From Nocardioides sp. TRM66260-LWL (GTDB lineage Bacteria > Actinomycetota > Actinomycetes > Propionibacteriales > Nocardioidaceae): 64,000 nt of DNA. Position numbers and translations under genes: made by a program. Positions 17,882 to 25,971 of the stretch are shown here, in pieces; position 1 is the first letter of the stretch, and each line of letters opens with the position of its first letter. The notes below the pieces were generated by a model. The model had not been told where the DNA came from, made no database searches, and was given only the letters and a program-made list of their open reading frames with translations. The stretch spans positions 124,001 to 188,000 of the forward strand of contig NZ_JAIQZK010000005.1 in the NCBI RefSeq assembly GCF_020075545.1. The letters are read 5' to 3'.

Positions 17882-18886
17882 ATGACCCGACCGCCGACGC
17901 TGCAGGACGTCGCCGCGCGTGCCCGCGTCTCGCACCAGACGGTGTCGCGCGTCGTCAACGGCTCCGGCAACGTGCGACCGGCCACCGAGGAGCGCGTCCG
18001 CGCCGCGATCGAGGAGCTCGGCTACCGGCAGAACCTCAGCGCCCGGGCGCTCGCCGCCGGACGCTCCGGCCTGATCGGCGCGGTGATGTTCGGCTCCGGC
18101 CAGTTCGGGCCGCAGCAGATCCTGCTGAGCGTCGACCGCGCGGCCCGGGCCGCCGGCTACCGGCTGGCCACCCGCACCGCCCACGAGCTGGTCGAGGACG
18201 AGGTGCGCGCGTGCGTCGGCGAGCTGCTCGGCTACGGCGTCGAGGCGGTCGTCCTGATCGCGGCGCACGACAGCGCCCTGCGCGTGCAGTCGGCCGAGCT
18301 CGGCGTCCCCGTGCTGGTGCTCGCCGGCGACGACCCGGACCGCCGCCCCGCGGGCCCGAGCGTCGGCATGGACAACCGCGGCGGCGCCCGCGAGGCCACC
18401 CGCCACCTGCTCGGGCTCGGCCACGGCGACGTCGCGCACCTGGCCGGCCCGCCCGGATGGTCGGAGACCGTCCAGCGCGTCCTCGGCTGGCAGGACGCCC
18501 GGGCCGAGGCGGGCCTGCCGCCCGCCGAGCCGCTCGTGGCCGGTGACTGGTCGGCCGCCAGCGGGCACCTGGCGGCGTCGCTCGTGGAGCCCGGCACGAC
18601 GGCGGTGTTCGCCGCCAACGACCAGATGGCCATGGGGCTGGTCGCCGGGCTCGAGGGCCGCGGACGCCGCGTGCCCCGCGACGTCTCGGTGGTCGGCTTC
18701 GACGACCTGCCCGAGGCCCCCTACCTGCGTCCTGCGCTGACGACCGTCCGGCAGGACTTCGCCGCCCTCGGCGCCGAGGCCCTCGCCGTGCTCGCCCGCC
18801 TCCTGCACGGCGAGGACGCCGGGCCGACCGCGCTGGTGCCGTGCCCGCTGCAGGTGCGGGCGTCGACCGCGCCGCCGCCGGCCTGA
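17882..18886 (+). CDS. LacI-family transcriptional regulator of the arabinose operon
   Basis: 334 residues. The N-terminal helix-turn-helix TLQDVAARARVSHQTVSRVVNG (about 6-27) and hinge helix ALAAGRSG lead into a periplasmic-binding-protein-like domain with GMDNRGGAREATRHLLGLGH, FAANDQMAMGLVAGL and VSVVGFDDLPEAPYLRPALTTVRQD. The chosen ATG gives the canonical start MTRPPTLQDV and sits 7 nt after a TACGCT -10 box. It is divergent from araB with two LacI-type operators in the 170-nt gap, so it most likely represses araBDA-chvE-mmsAB until arabinose or a derivative binds. Confidence 0.92.
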   Translation: MTRPPTLQDVAARARVSHQTVSRVVNGSGNVRPATEERVRAAIEELGYRQNLSARALAAGRSGLIGAVMFGSGQFGPQQILLSVDRAARAAGYRLATRTAHELVEDEVRACVGELLGYGVEAVVLIAAHDSALRVQSAELGVPVLVLAGDDPDRRPAGPSVGMDNRGGAREATRHLLGLGHGDVAHLAGPPGWSETVQRVLGWQDARAEAGLPPAEPLVAGDWSAASGHLAASLVEPGTTAVFAANDQMAMGLVAGLEGRGRRVPRDVSVVGFDDLPEAPYLRPALTTVRQDFAALGAEALAVLARLLHGEDAGPTALVPCPLQVRASTAPPPA

Positions 18887-19003
18887 GCGTTCCTCGCCCA
18901 CCGGGGTAGGCGGCTGACCTGCGGGTTTCCGCCTCTCGCCCCGCGGTCACGCTGACGGGGATCGGGTCCCGCCCGAGGACCCGCCACCCGAGAGAAGGTC
19001 CCC

Positions 19004-19150
19004 ATGCTCCACACGATCCTGTGGCTCATCGCCGTCGTGCTGGTCGTCTACGGCATCGTCCGCGCCGTGCGCGGCGACCTGCTGATCGGCCTGCTGATCG
19101 TCGTCGTCGGCCTGCTCATCGGCCCCGGAGGCGTGTCGATCTTCGGCTGA
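19004..19150 (+). CDS. GPGG-motif small membrane protein
   Basis: 48 residues, starting MLHTILWLIAVVLVVYGIVRAVRGDLL, with two short hydrophobic helices and the C-terminal motif LIGPGGVSIFG. This matches the actinobacterial GPGG-motif small membrane proteins, whose function is unknown. AGAAGG lies 8 nt before the ATG as a ribosome-binding site. It is likely monocistronic and is followed by a short GC hairpin. It stands between the arabinose regulator and the phytochrome gene with no evident link to either. Confidence 0.75.
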   Translation: MLHTILWLIAVVLVVYGIVRAVRGDLLIGLLIVVVGLLIGPGGVSIFG

Positions 19151-19168
19151 GCCCGGTCTGGACCGGGC
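19151..19168 (+). terminator. Short GC hairpin after the GPGG protein gene
   Basis: GCCCGGTC and GACCGGGC (19151-19158 / 19161-19168) pair directly behind the stop codon. The loop is tight, so this is a weak terminator candidate. Confidence 0.4.
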
Positions 19169-19324
19169 CTAGCCCCTCGGGGTGGGGCCGCATCGCCGGC
19201 ATTCGGGTGATCGGTCGATGAGTTAGCGTACGTCTGTCCGCCGGCCCCGCCCTCCCGACGGGCGCGCACCACGTCGTCCCCGGCGCTCCGGGGTTCTCGG
19301 GCAGCCTGCGCAAGGGAGCCCGAC

Positions 19325-21604
19325 ATGACCCAGGTCGAGCCCGCCGCCCACAGCCCCGCTCACCCGCCGTTCGACCTCGACACCTGCGAGCGGGAGCCGA
19401 TCCACGTCCCGGGCGCGATCCAGCCGCACGGCGTGCTTCTGGCCGTCCGCGAGTCCGACGGCCAGATCGTCATGACGTCGGCCAACGTCCTCGAGCTGCT
19501 CGGCGTCCCGCCCGAGAAGGCGCTGCGGCTCCGGCTCGCCGACCTCGTCGGCGACGATCTCGGCTCGCGCGTGGTCGAGCACGCCGACGCCGTGCGCGGC
19601 GAGCCGGTGAGCCTGGTGCTGCCCTCGGTGCGCGCCGACGCCGACGACGCCGGCAGCCTCCGCGGACGCGCCGTCGAGGCGGTCGTCCACCGCTCGGGCC
19701 TGCGCATCGTGGTGGAGCTCGAGGAGGTCGACGGCGACCAGACGATGCTCAGCTACCAGTCCGCGCGCTCGGCCATGGCCCGGCTCGTCGACGCGCGCAG
19801 CGTCACGCAGCTGGCCGACCGGCTGGCGCAGGAGATCCGCGACGTCACCGGCTTCGACCGCGTGATGGTCTACCGCTTCGACGCCGACTGGAACGGCGAG
19901 GTGATCGCCGAGCAGCGACGCGACGACCTCAACCCGTTCCTCGGCCTGCACTACCCCGCCACCGACATCCCCGCCCAGGCGCGCCGGCTCTACACCGTCA
20001 ACTGGATCCGGCTCATCGCCGACGTCTCCTACCGGCCCGTGCCGTGCGTGCCCGTGCTCGACCCCGGCACCGGCGCCCCGCTCGACCTGTCGTTCTCGAC
20101 CCTGCGCAGCGTCTCCCCGATCCACGTCGAGTACCTGACGAACATGGGCGTCACGTCCTCGATGTCGGTCTCGCTGATCGTCGACGGCGAGCTGTGGGGG
20201 CTCATCGCCTGCCACCACTACTCCGGCCCCCACCGGCCCAGCCACGAGGCGCGGGCGGCGGCGGAGTTCCTCGGGCAGATCGCCTCGCAGATGATGGCCG
20301 AGCGCGAGCGCAGCGACGTCCGCGAGCAGGAGCTGCGCAGCCAGAGCCTCTACGCCGAGCTCACCGCCGCCATGATCGGCGCAGGCGACCGGATGCTCGA
20401 GGTGCTCGCCGCCCACCCCAACACCCTCGAGATCGCCGACGCCGACGGCGTCGCGCTGTTCTACAACGGCCGGGTCATCACCGGGGGCCGGACGCCGCCG
20501 GACGACGTCTGCCGGCGGATCGCGGCGCTGCTGCGTCGGGCCGACGGTGAGCCGGCGTCGACCCACCACCTGGCGGGTCTCGACCCCGCGCTCGAGGAGC
20601 ACGCCGACACCGCCGCGGGCGCGCTGATCGTGGGCACCGCGGGCGACCGCTGGCTGGCGTTCTACCGCCCCGAGATGCCGCGGGTCGTCGACTGGGGCGG
20701 CGATCCCGCCAACGCCAAGCTGTACGAGCGCGAGGGCGACCACGTGCGGCTCTCGCCGCGCAAGTCCTTCGACCAGTGGCGCGAGATCGTGCGTCACCAC
20801 TCGCGCCCCTGGACCCAGGCCCAGCACGACCTCGCCAACGGCATCCGCGCCCACGCCGCCGGGCTGCTGCTGCACCGCTCGCGGGAGCAGATCGCGGTCA
20901 CCGAGGCGCTGCAGCGCACGGTCGTCACCGACCTCGTCACCGACGTCGGCGGCCTGCAGATCGCCTCGCGCTACCGCCCCGCGAGCGAGGTGCGTCTCGG
21001 CGGGGACTGGTGGGACCACCTGGAGTTCCCCGACGGCCGGGTCGCCTTCACCCTCGGCGACGTCGCCGGCCACGGCGTCGCCGCGGTGGCCGCGATGACG
21101 CAGATCCGCACCGCGCTGCGCTCCTACCTCTACGCCGGGGCGGAGCCGTCGCTGTGCCTGGACCTGCTCGACCAGATGATGGTCGGGCTGCTGGAGGACC
21201 AGGTGGCCTCCGCGCTGCTGCTGGTGATCGACCCCGGCACGGGGGAGGTCGAGATGATCAACGCCGGGCACCCGGCGCCGATGATCTTCGGCGACGGGCC
21301 CGCGCGGCCGCTCGAGGGCATCTCGCGGCCGCTGCTCGGCGTCGGCGCCGGCACCGCGCGGACGTTCAGCGCGACCCTGCCCCCGGGCGCCACCCTGCTC
21401 GCCTACACCGACGGGCTCCACGAGCGGCGCGACCGCGATCTCGCCGCCACCGTCGAGGAGCTGCGCGCCTCCGCCGAGCCCGGACCCGTCGACGGCGTCG
21501 GCCCGTGGGTCGCGCGGCTGGTCGACGACGCCAGCGCCGGAGGCGACGACGACACCACCGTGCTGGCGATCCATCGCCCGATCGATCGCTCATCCAACGG
21601 GTGA
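19325..21604 (+). CDS. Bacteriophytochrome with PP2C (SpoIIE-type) phosphatase output domain
   Basis: 759 residues with a complete photosensory core. Cys21 in CEREPIHVPGAIQPHG is the biliverdin attachment site. The PAS domain is followed by a GAF domain with PATDIP (211-216, variant of PASDIP) and a PHY domain with the tongue motif PRKSF (478-482). The C-terminus (~535-755) is not a histidine kinase but a PP2C/SpoIIE serine phosphatase with GGDWWD (559-564), GDVAGHG, YTDGLHERRD and GGDDDTTV, all metal-binding Asp residues present. It should sense red/far-red light and dephosphorylate an anti-sigma antagonist or similar substrate. No heme oxygenase gene lies in the window. A possible -10 TAGCGT lies at 19224. 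Confidence 0.94.
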   Translation: MTQVEPAAHSPAHPPFDLDTCEREPIHVPGAIQPHGVLLAVRESDGQIVMTSANVLELLGVPPEKALRLRLADLVGDDLGSRVVEHADAVRGEPVSLVLPSVRADADDAGSLRGRAVEAVVHRSGLRIVVELEEVDGDQTMLSYQSARSAMARLVDARSVTQLADRLAQEIRDVTGFDRVMVYRFDADWNGEVIAEQRRDDLNPFLGLHYPATDIPAQARRLYTVNWIRLIADVSYRPVPCVPVLDPGTGAPLDLSFSTLRSVSPIHVEYLTNMGVTSSMSVSLIVDGELWGLIACHHYSGPHRPSHEARAAAEFLGQIASQMMAERERSDVREQELRSQSLYAELTAAMIGAGDRMLEVLAAHPNTLEIADADGVALFYNGRVITGGRTPPDDVCRRIAALLRRADGEPASTHHLAGLDPALEEHADTAAGALIVGTAGDRWLAFYRPEMPRVVDWGGDPANAKLYEREGDHVRLSPRKSFDQWREIVRHHSRPWTQAQHDLANGIRAHAAGLLLHRSREQIAVTEALQRTVVTDLVTDVGGLQIASRYRPASEVRLGGDWWDHLEFPDGRVAFTLGDVAGHGVAAVAAMTQIRTALRSYLYAGAEPSLCLDLLDQMMVGLLEDQVASALLLVIDPGTGEVEMINAGHPAPMIFGDGPARPLEGISRPLLGVGAGTARTFSATLPPGATLLAYTDGLHERRDRDLAATVEELRASAEPGPVDGVGPWVARLVDDASAGGDDDTTVLAIHRPIDRSSNG

Positions 21605-21627
21605 GCCCCGGCGGGCCCCGTCCCGTG

Positions 21628-22017
21628 ATGATCGACGAGGCTCCCCGGCCGAGGCGGTCCTCCCCAGCACCCGCCCCCACCTGCGATTGCGAGGCCCTCG
21701 TGGCCCAGCCCGACCTCTGGCTCCGCTCGACCACCGACGACCTGCGTCGCCTGGCCGAGGTGTTCCTCGACCCCGTCTTCGTCGCCGACCTCTCCGCCGA
21801 GGGGCCCCGACTGTCCGCTCCCCTGGCCCGCGCCGCCGAGCGCTCGGCGGCCCTGCTGGCGGTCCTCGACGCCGGCGACCTCTCGTGCGCCGACGTCACG
21901 GCCTGCCTCGAGGCGGTCGACCGCTCCATGCTCGAGCTGCAGGCGGCCACCGCCGGACTCGACGTCGAGCCCTGGTGGAGCCACGCCGCGCTGCGGGAGG
22001 CCGTGCGCGCGGCGTGA
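21628..22017 (+). CDS. Hypothetical protein downstream of the phytochrome
   Basis: About 129 residues, starting at ATG 21628 (an adjacent in-frame GTG at 21625 is possible), 23 nt after the phytochrome stop and probably co-transcribed. Third codon positions are strongly GC, as for a real gene. The protein is Ala/Leu-rich, predicted helical, and starts with a short proline-rich part and CDCEALV. The body LRRLAEVFLDPVFVADLSAEG...LAAVLDAGDLSCADVTACLEAVDRSM looks like a small helical bundle. I do not recognise a family. A role as partner of the phytochrome phosphatase is a guess from position only. Confidence 0.55.
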   Translation: MIDEAPRPRRSSPAPAPTCDCEALVAQPDLWLRSTTDDLRRLAEVFLDPVFVADLSAEGPRLSAPLARAAERSAALLAVLDAGDLSCADVTACLEAVDRSMLELQAATAGLDVEPWWSHAALREAVRAA

Positions 22018-22340
22018 GGTGTCGGGGTGATCGGGGCGGCTCCCGTCGGTTTCCCCGGGCGACCCGGGAAACCGACGCTCCGTGACGGTGGCCCCCCCCC
22101 GCGGGGGGGGGGGCGGGGCGCGCGGGGGGGGGGGGGGGGGTGGGGGGGGGGGCCCCGGGGGGTGCCCCGGGGCCCCGGGGCAACCCGACGCTCCGTGACG
22201 CGTCCGGCACCTCAGGGCGTCCAGGGAGGTGCCGTACGCGTCACGGACGACTGCTCGACCCCGCTCCCAGGTCGTGGTGGGGTGATCCCCGACGGCTGCG
22301 GCCCCGCGGCCACGACAGGAGCCAGGACAGGAGCCCCGCC
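22018..22340. other. 323-nt gene-free stretch with hairpins and extreme G/C homopolymers
   Basis: Contains a hairpin 22045-22055 / 22066-22076 (11 bp), a run of C then long runs of G (22091-22162) interrupted by single bases, the 15-nt repeat CGACGCTCCGTGACG at 22073 and again at 22186, and a 20-bp hairpin 22193-22212 / 22227-22246 with one mismatch. No convincing coding frame is present. The homopolymers are much longer than elsewhere in the window, and the base calls there are doubtful. Confidence 0.8.
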
Positions 22341-22604
22341 ATGCCCACCTTCCGCACCGTCCTCGAGGCCACCGGCGGCAACAACGTCGGCATCATCGTC
22401 CCGGAGGACGTCGTGCTGTCGTTCGATCGCGGCAAGCGCGTGCCGGTCGTCGTGACCATCGACGGCGACTACGAGTACCGCACCACCATCGGCGTCATGG
22501 GCGGGCGGTACCTGGTGTCGTTCAACGCCGAGACCCGCAAGCGCACCGGACGCGGCGCGGGCGACGAGATCGAGGTGCGACTCGAGGTCGACGCCGAGCG
22601 CTGA
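22341..22604 (+). CDS. DUF1905 domain protein
   Basis: 87 residues, starting MPTFRTVLEATGGNNVGIIVPEDVVLSFDRGKRVPV. It matches the DUF1905 small beta-barrel, with RVPVVVTIDGDYEYRTTIGVMGGRYLVSFNAETRKRTG and DEIEVRLEVD. Many DUF1905 proteins carry a YdeI/OmpD-associated domain behind it; here only the first domain is present. ACAGGAG lies 7 nt upstream as a ribosome-binding site. The fold is related to double-psi barrels, but no biochemical function is established. Transcription appears to start after the G-rich region. Confidence 0.85.
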   Translation: MPTFRTVLEATGGNNVGIIVPEDVVLSFDRGKRVPVVVTIDGDYEYRTTIGVMGGRYLVSFNAETRKRTGRGAGDEIEVRLEVDAER

Positions 22605-22625
22605 GCGGCTCGGCTGTCGACTCGC

Positions 22626-22970
22626 TCAGCCCTCGTCCGACGACGCCGGGCGGCCCGAACGCTGCTCGCGTCGCTCCTGCAGCCGCGCCTGGGCCTCCGG
22701 CAGGTAGGCCAGGCACGGCGCCGAGGCGTCCGGGTGCTTCGCGGCGAGGTGGAGGATCCAGCGGTCCATCGCCGCGAGGTAGCCGTTGTCCTCACCGCGC
22801 CGCCGCGTGCTCCACGACCGCGTCCCGCTGCCGGGACGCGGCACCTCGCACCGCGTGCACGCGATCGTATAGGCGAACGAGTCGTCCGGGGCGAGGTCGA
22901 TGGTCACCGTCGCCAGCGCTCCCGCCTCGGCGGCGGCCTTCCTCTGACGGGCGGAGCGGGTGGCGGGCAA
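22626..22970 (-). CDS. Hypothetical protein with a CxxC pair
   Basis: 114 residues if started at TTG 22970, which has GAGGTGA 4 nt upstream; GTG 22904 is an alternative. GC at third positions is high throughout, supporting a real gene. The sequence contains CTRCEVPRPGSG with one CxxC, a GEDNGYLAAMDRWILHLAAKHPDA helix and a charged C-terminus. The CxxC followed by a His-containing helix (HLAAKH) suggests a small zinc-binding fold, but the family is not recognised. Transcribed toward the DUF1905 gene (convergent). Confidence 0.5.
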   Translation of the reverse strand: MPATRSARQRKAAAEAGALATVTIDLAPDDSFAYTIACTRCEVPRPGSGTRSWSTRRRGEDNGYLAAMDRWILHLAAKHPDASAPCLAYLPEAQARLQERREQRSGRPASSDEG

Positions 22971-23041
22971 CGGTCACCTCGGGCATCGGGATCGGACGGA
23001 CCGGCTCAGCCTAGGCGGGCGGCCGACCGCGCCCGACGGCG

Positions 23042-23845
23042 TCACCGGGACAGGTGCCGTGCCCGCGCGAAGCAGAACAGGCCGTACGCGGCGAAGCCGA
23101 GCGCGATCGCCCCGAGCAGCACCGGACCGAACGGCTGCCGGAGGACCGTGCGCAGGGCCTGGTCGAGGCCGCCGGAGCGCTCCGGATCGTGGCTGACCGC
23201 GGCGTAGACGAACAGCCCGCCGACCGCGGCGATCGCGACGCCCTTGGCGACGTAGCCGACCGTGCCGAGCGCCAGGTAGAGCGACCCCGCGTCGCCGCTG
23301 CGACCCTCGGCGGTCAGGTGGTCGGCGTGGTCCTCGCCCAGCCCGCGCTGGGCGTGCCGTAGGCCGTAGGCGACGATGCCGAGTCCGACCAGCCCGACGA
23401 GCACCGCGCCGGCCGGCAGGTCCATCAGCCGAGCCGTGGCGGAGCGACCGTCGTCGCCCGAGGCCGGACCCGTCGTCGCCCTGACCGCGCTCGAGCCGAC
23501 GGCGACGTAGACGATCGCCTTGCCCAGCGACGTCGCACGCCTCCACCAGCGGGCCGCGCCGTCGTCCTGCCGGTGGCCCACGGCCGCCTCGAGCAGACGC
23601 CACACCACCAGCGCGCCCATGCCGAGCGCGACCGCCCCCAGCAGCACGCCTCCGAACGGCTGCTCCGCGAGCTGCTGCATCGCGCCGGCCGAGTCAGCCG
23701 AGCCCTGCCGGTCGCCCAGCGCGAGCTGGAGCCCGAGCCAGGCGATCAGCAGGTGCACCAGGCCGTAGGCGACCAGGCCGAGCCGCACCCCGACGTCGAG
23801 GCCGTCGCTGCGCGCCACCCGCCGCGCGGTCGCCTCGACGTCCAT
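23042..23845 (-). CDS. DUF1206 integral membrane protein
   Basis: 267 residues. The sequence shows the threefold internal repeat of DUF1206, each with two hydrophobic segments: GLVAYGLVHLLIAWLGLQLALG, then AIVYVAVGSSAVRATTG, then GTVGYVAKGVAIAAVGGLFVYAAV, with GVLLGAVALGMGALVVWRLLEA-type segments between. Six transmembrane helices are expected. Function is unknown. It stands alone between a hypothetical gene and the acyl-CoA dehydrogenase, facing the same way as the latter but separated from it by a strong terminator. Confidence 0.88.
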   Translation of the reverse strand: MDVEATARRVARSDGLDVGVRLGLVAYGLVHLLIAWLGLQLALGDRQGSADSAGAMQQLAEQPFGGVLLGAVALGMGALVVWRLLEAAVGHRQDDGAARWWRRATSLGKAIVYVAVGSSAVRATTGPASGDDGRSATARLMDLPAGAVLVGLVGLGIVAYGLRHAQRGLGEDHADHLTAEGRSGDAGSLYLALGTVGYVAKGVAIAAVGGLFVYAAVSHDPERSGGLDQALRTVLRQPFGPVLLGAIALGFAAYGLFCFARARHLSR

Positions 23846-23906
23846 GGGCCGGAACCTAGACCCGGTCCGCGCCCGCGGGCACCCTCCCGCGGGAGACGCG
23901 ACGCGA

Positions 23907-23941
23907 CGAGGCCCCGTCCGGCACAGCCGGACGGGGCCTCG
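23907..23941 (-). terminator. Perfect 16-bp hairpin terminator after the acyl-CoA dehydrogenase
   Basis: Stem 23907-23922 / 23926-23941 with a 3-nt ACA loop, perfectly paired, starting about 40 nt downstream of the acyl-CoA dehydrogenase stop codon. It separates that gene from the DUF1206 gene. Confidence 0.85.
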
Positions 23942-23981
23942 GGTGCTGCAGGGCGGGGCGCTCGACCACCGCCGGGGTGCG

Positions 23982-25214
23982 TCAGCGGATCGACGCGCCC
24001 GAGATCGAGCGGGCGATGACGAGGCGCTGGATCTCGCTGGTGCCCTCGAAGATCGTGTAGATCTTCGCGTCGCGCGACCAGCGCTCCACCGGGTACTCGC
24101 GGGTGAAGCCGTTGCCGCCCAGGATCTGCATGGCCTGGGTGGTGACCTTGACGGCGGTCTCGCCGGCGAACAGCTTCGACATCGAGCCCTCGGCGGCCTC
24201 GAACGGCAGACCCTGCGAGGCCATCCACGCGGCGCGGTGGACGAGCAGGCGGGCGGCGTCGATCGAGGTCTTCATGTCGGCCAGGGCGAACGCGACGGCC
24301 TGGTTCTCGACGATCGCCTTGCCGAACTGCTCGCGGGTCTTGGCGTAGTCGAGCGCGGTCTCGTAGGCGGCGCGGGCGATGCCGACGGCCTGGGCGCCCA
24401 CGGCGGGACGGGTGCGCTCGAAGGTGGCCATCGAGGCGTTCGCGCCGCCGGTGCTGGCGCCCTCGCGGGCGCGGGCGAGCCGGGCGTCCAGCTTCTCCTT
24501 GCCGCCGAGCAGGCAGCGGCCGGGGATGCGGACGTTGTCGAGGACGACCTCGGCGGTGTGCGAGGCGCGGATGCCGTGCTTGTGGAACTTCTGGCCCTGG
24601 GAGAGGCCCTTCGTGCCCGGCGGGATGATGAACGACGCCTGGCCGCGGGTGCGCAGGTCGGGGTCGACGACGGCGGTGACGACGTGGACGTTGGCGATGC
24701 CGCCGTTCGTGGCCCACGTCTTGGTGCCGTTGATGACCCACTCGTCGGTCTTCTCGTCGTAGATCGCGCGGGTGCGCATGGCGCCCACGTCGGAGCCGGC
24801 GTCGGGCTCGGAGGAGCAGAACGCCGCGACCTTGAGGTCGCCGGGCTCGCCGAACATCTGCGGCAGCCACTCCATGACCTGCTCCTCGGTGCCGTTGCCC
24901 GAGAGGCCGGCGGCGGCGAGCGAGGTGCCGGTGATGGCCAGGCCGATGCCGGCGTCGCCCCAGAACAGCTCCTCGAGGAACACCGGGATGCCGAGGCCCG
25001 TGGGGTCGAAGGCCTGGGTCGCCATGAAGTCGACGGAGTAGAGGCCGATCTTGGCGGCCTCCTCCAGCACGGGCCAGGGGAACTCCTCCTTCTCGTCCCA
25101 CTCGGCGGCGGCCGGACGCACGACGTCGGCCGCGAACTGGTGCACCCACGCCTGGAGGTCGCGGTGGTCCTGGGACAGGCCGAAGTTGGTCGGCGTCTCG
25201 GTGGTCTCGCTCAT
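23982..25214 (-). CDS. Acyl-CoA dehydrogenase
   Basis: 410 residues, full length. It shows LAITGTSLAAAGLSGNGTEEQ, the FAD-binding CSSEPDAGSDVGAM, WVINGTKTWATNGG, ILGGNGFTREYPVERWSRDAKIYTIFEGTSEIQ and the C-terminal RLVIARSI. The catalytic base is the Glu of FEGTSE, as in short/medium-chain enzymes. It oxidises an acyl-CoA to the enoyl-CoA, passing electrons to ETF. The ATG lies 7 nt after a TACGCT -10 box (leaderless), and a perfect palindrome covers the -35 region. The TetR gene directly upstream on the same strand, with a 61-nt gap, is the likely regulator. Chain length preference cannot be read from the sequence. Confidence 0.93.
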   Translation of the reverse strand: MSETTETPTNFGLSQDHRDLQAWVHQFAADVVRPAAAEWDEKEEFPWPVLEEAAKIGLYSVDFMATQAFDPTGLGIPVFLEELFWGDAGIGLAITGTSLAAAGLSGNGTEEQVMEWLPQMFGEPGDLKVAAFCSSEPDAGSDVGAMRTRAIYDEKTDEWVINGTKTWATNGGIANVHVVTAVVDPDLRTRGQASFIIPPGTKGLSQGQKFHKHGIRASHTAEVVLDNVRIPGRCLLGGKEKLDARLARAREGASTGGANASMATFERTRPAVGAQAVGIARAAYETALDYAKTREQFGKAIVENQAVAFALADMKTSIDAARLLVHRAAWMASQGLPFEAAEGSMSKLFAGETAVKVTTQAMQILGGNGFTREYPVERWSRDAKIYTIFEGTSEIQRLVIARSISGASIR

Positions 25215-25221
25215 ACAGGCG

Positions 25222-25227
25222 AGCGTA
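25222..25227 (-). promoter_or_regulatory. -10 box of the acyl-CoA dehydrogenase gene (leaderless)
   Basis: TACGCT on the minus strand, 7 nt before the ATG. The palindrome at 25235-25253 covers the spacer and -35 region of this promoter. Confidence 0.6.
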
Positions 25228-25234
25228 CTCGCCG

Positions 25235-25253
25235 GTGTAACTGCGAGTTACAC
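25235..25253. promoter_or_regulatory. TetR-type operator upstream of the acyl-CoA dehydrogenase
   Basis: GTGTAACTGCGAGTTACAC: two perfect 8-bp arms around a 3-nt centre, overlapping the -35/spacer of the acyl-CoA dehydrogenase promoter. It is the expected place for repression by the neighbouring TetR protein. A second palindrome, CGTTCCGTGGAACG (25253-25266), abuts it and could be a second site. Confidence 0.75.
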
Positions 25254-25275
25254 GTTCCGTGGAACGTCTCGCGAC

Positions 25276-25911
25276 TCAGCGGTGACCGGTGCGGGTGAAC
25301 ATGAAGGTGGCCGAGTCGACGATCTCCTCGACATCGGCGTCGACCTCGCCGCCGAGCCAGGACGTGACGAGCTCCTGGATCCCGCCGATGAACATCAGCG
25401 CCTGCAGGTGGGCGTCGCGCTCCTCGAGCGCCTCGGCGCCGTAGAGCGCCCGACCCTCCCGCGAGACCAGGTCGACGAAGGTGCGCATGAGCGCTCGCTG
25501 CGTGGGCCGCAGGGACGGCCACCCGGGCGCCTCGATGGTCAGGACGCGGCCCTTGCGCGGATCGTCGGTGATGACGCCGACGAACGCCGCGAGACCGGCG
25601 CGCACCCGCTCGGCCGGACCGCCCTGCGCGGCCGCGATGGCCGCGACGCCGTCGTCCTCGATCTCCTGCGCGATGCCCTCGAGCACCGCGGCGAGCAGGG
25701 CGTCGAGCCCGGTGAACGACTCGTAGAAGTACCGCTCCGAGAGCCCCGCCTCGGTGCAGATCGCGGTCATCGTGACCCGCGGGCCCTCGGCGCCGGCGTC
25801 GCGTCCCCACACCTCGAGGGCGGCGTCGAGCAGCTGCGCGCGACGCGCCGCGACGCGCTCGTCCGCCGTCATGCCGCGATAGCGCCCGGCCTTCACCGCC
25901 ATGCGGCGCAT
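25276..25911 (-). CDS. TetR-family transcriptional regulator
   Basis: 211 residues from ATG 25911; the ATG three codons later (25902) is equally possible. The N-terminal HTH is ADERVAARRAQLLDAALEVWG...VTMTAICTEAGLSERYFYESFTGLDALLAAVLE, the classical TetR/AcrR DNA-binding domain. The C-terminal ligand domain is not assignable. The gene lies between the acyl-CoA dehydrogenase (same strand, 61 nt downstream) and the divergent P450-SDR operon (95 nt). It may control both, responding to a lipid or acyl-CoA; the palindromes at 25235-25266 are candidate sites. A leaky arrangement TetR-acyl-CoA dehydrogenase readthrough is likely since no terminator separates them. Confidence 0.88.
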   Translation of the reverse strand: MRRMAVKAGRYRGMTADERVAARRAQLLDAALEVWGRDAGAEGPRVTMTAICTEAGLSERYFYESFTGLDALLAAVLEGIAQEIEDDGVAAIAAAQGGPAERVRAGLAAFVGVITDDPRKGRVLTIEAPGWPSLRPTQRALMRTFVDLVSREGRALYGAEALEERDAHLQALMFIGGIQELVTSWLGGEVDADVEEIVDSATFMFTRTGHR

Positions 25912-25971
25912 CCTCCCATCCGAGTCCCGACGAGCGACGTCCCGCTCCTGCGATCAGCCTCGCCCCACATA

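Noticed and set aside
22045-22246. G-rich region as a G-quadruplex regulatory element
   Set aside because: The homopolymers look like a sequencing or assembly problem, so no function was assigned; kept only as a finding about sequence quality.
22792-22986. Alternative minus-strand frame of 64 codons over the hypothetical CxxC gene
   Set aside because: Arg-rich composition and poor third-position GC compared with the overlapping 114-codon frame, which also has a ribosome-binding site.
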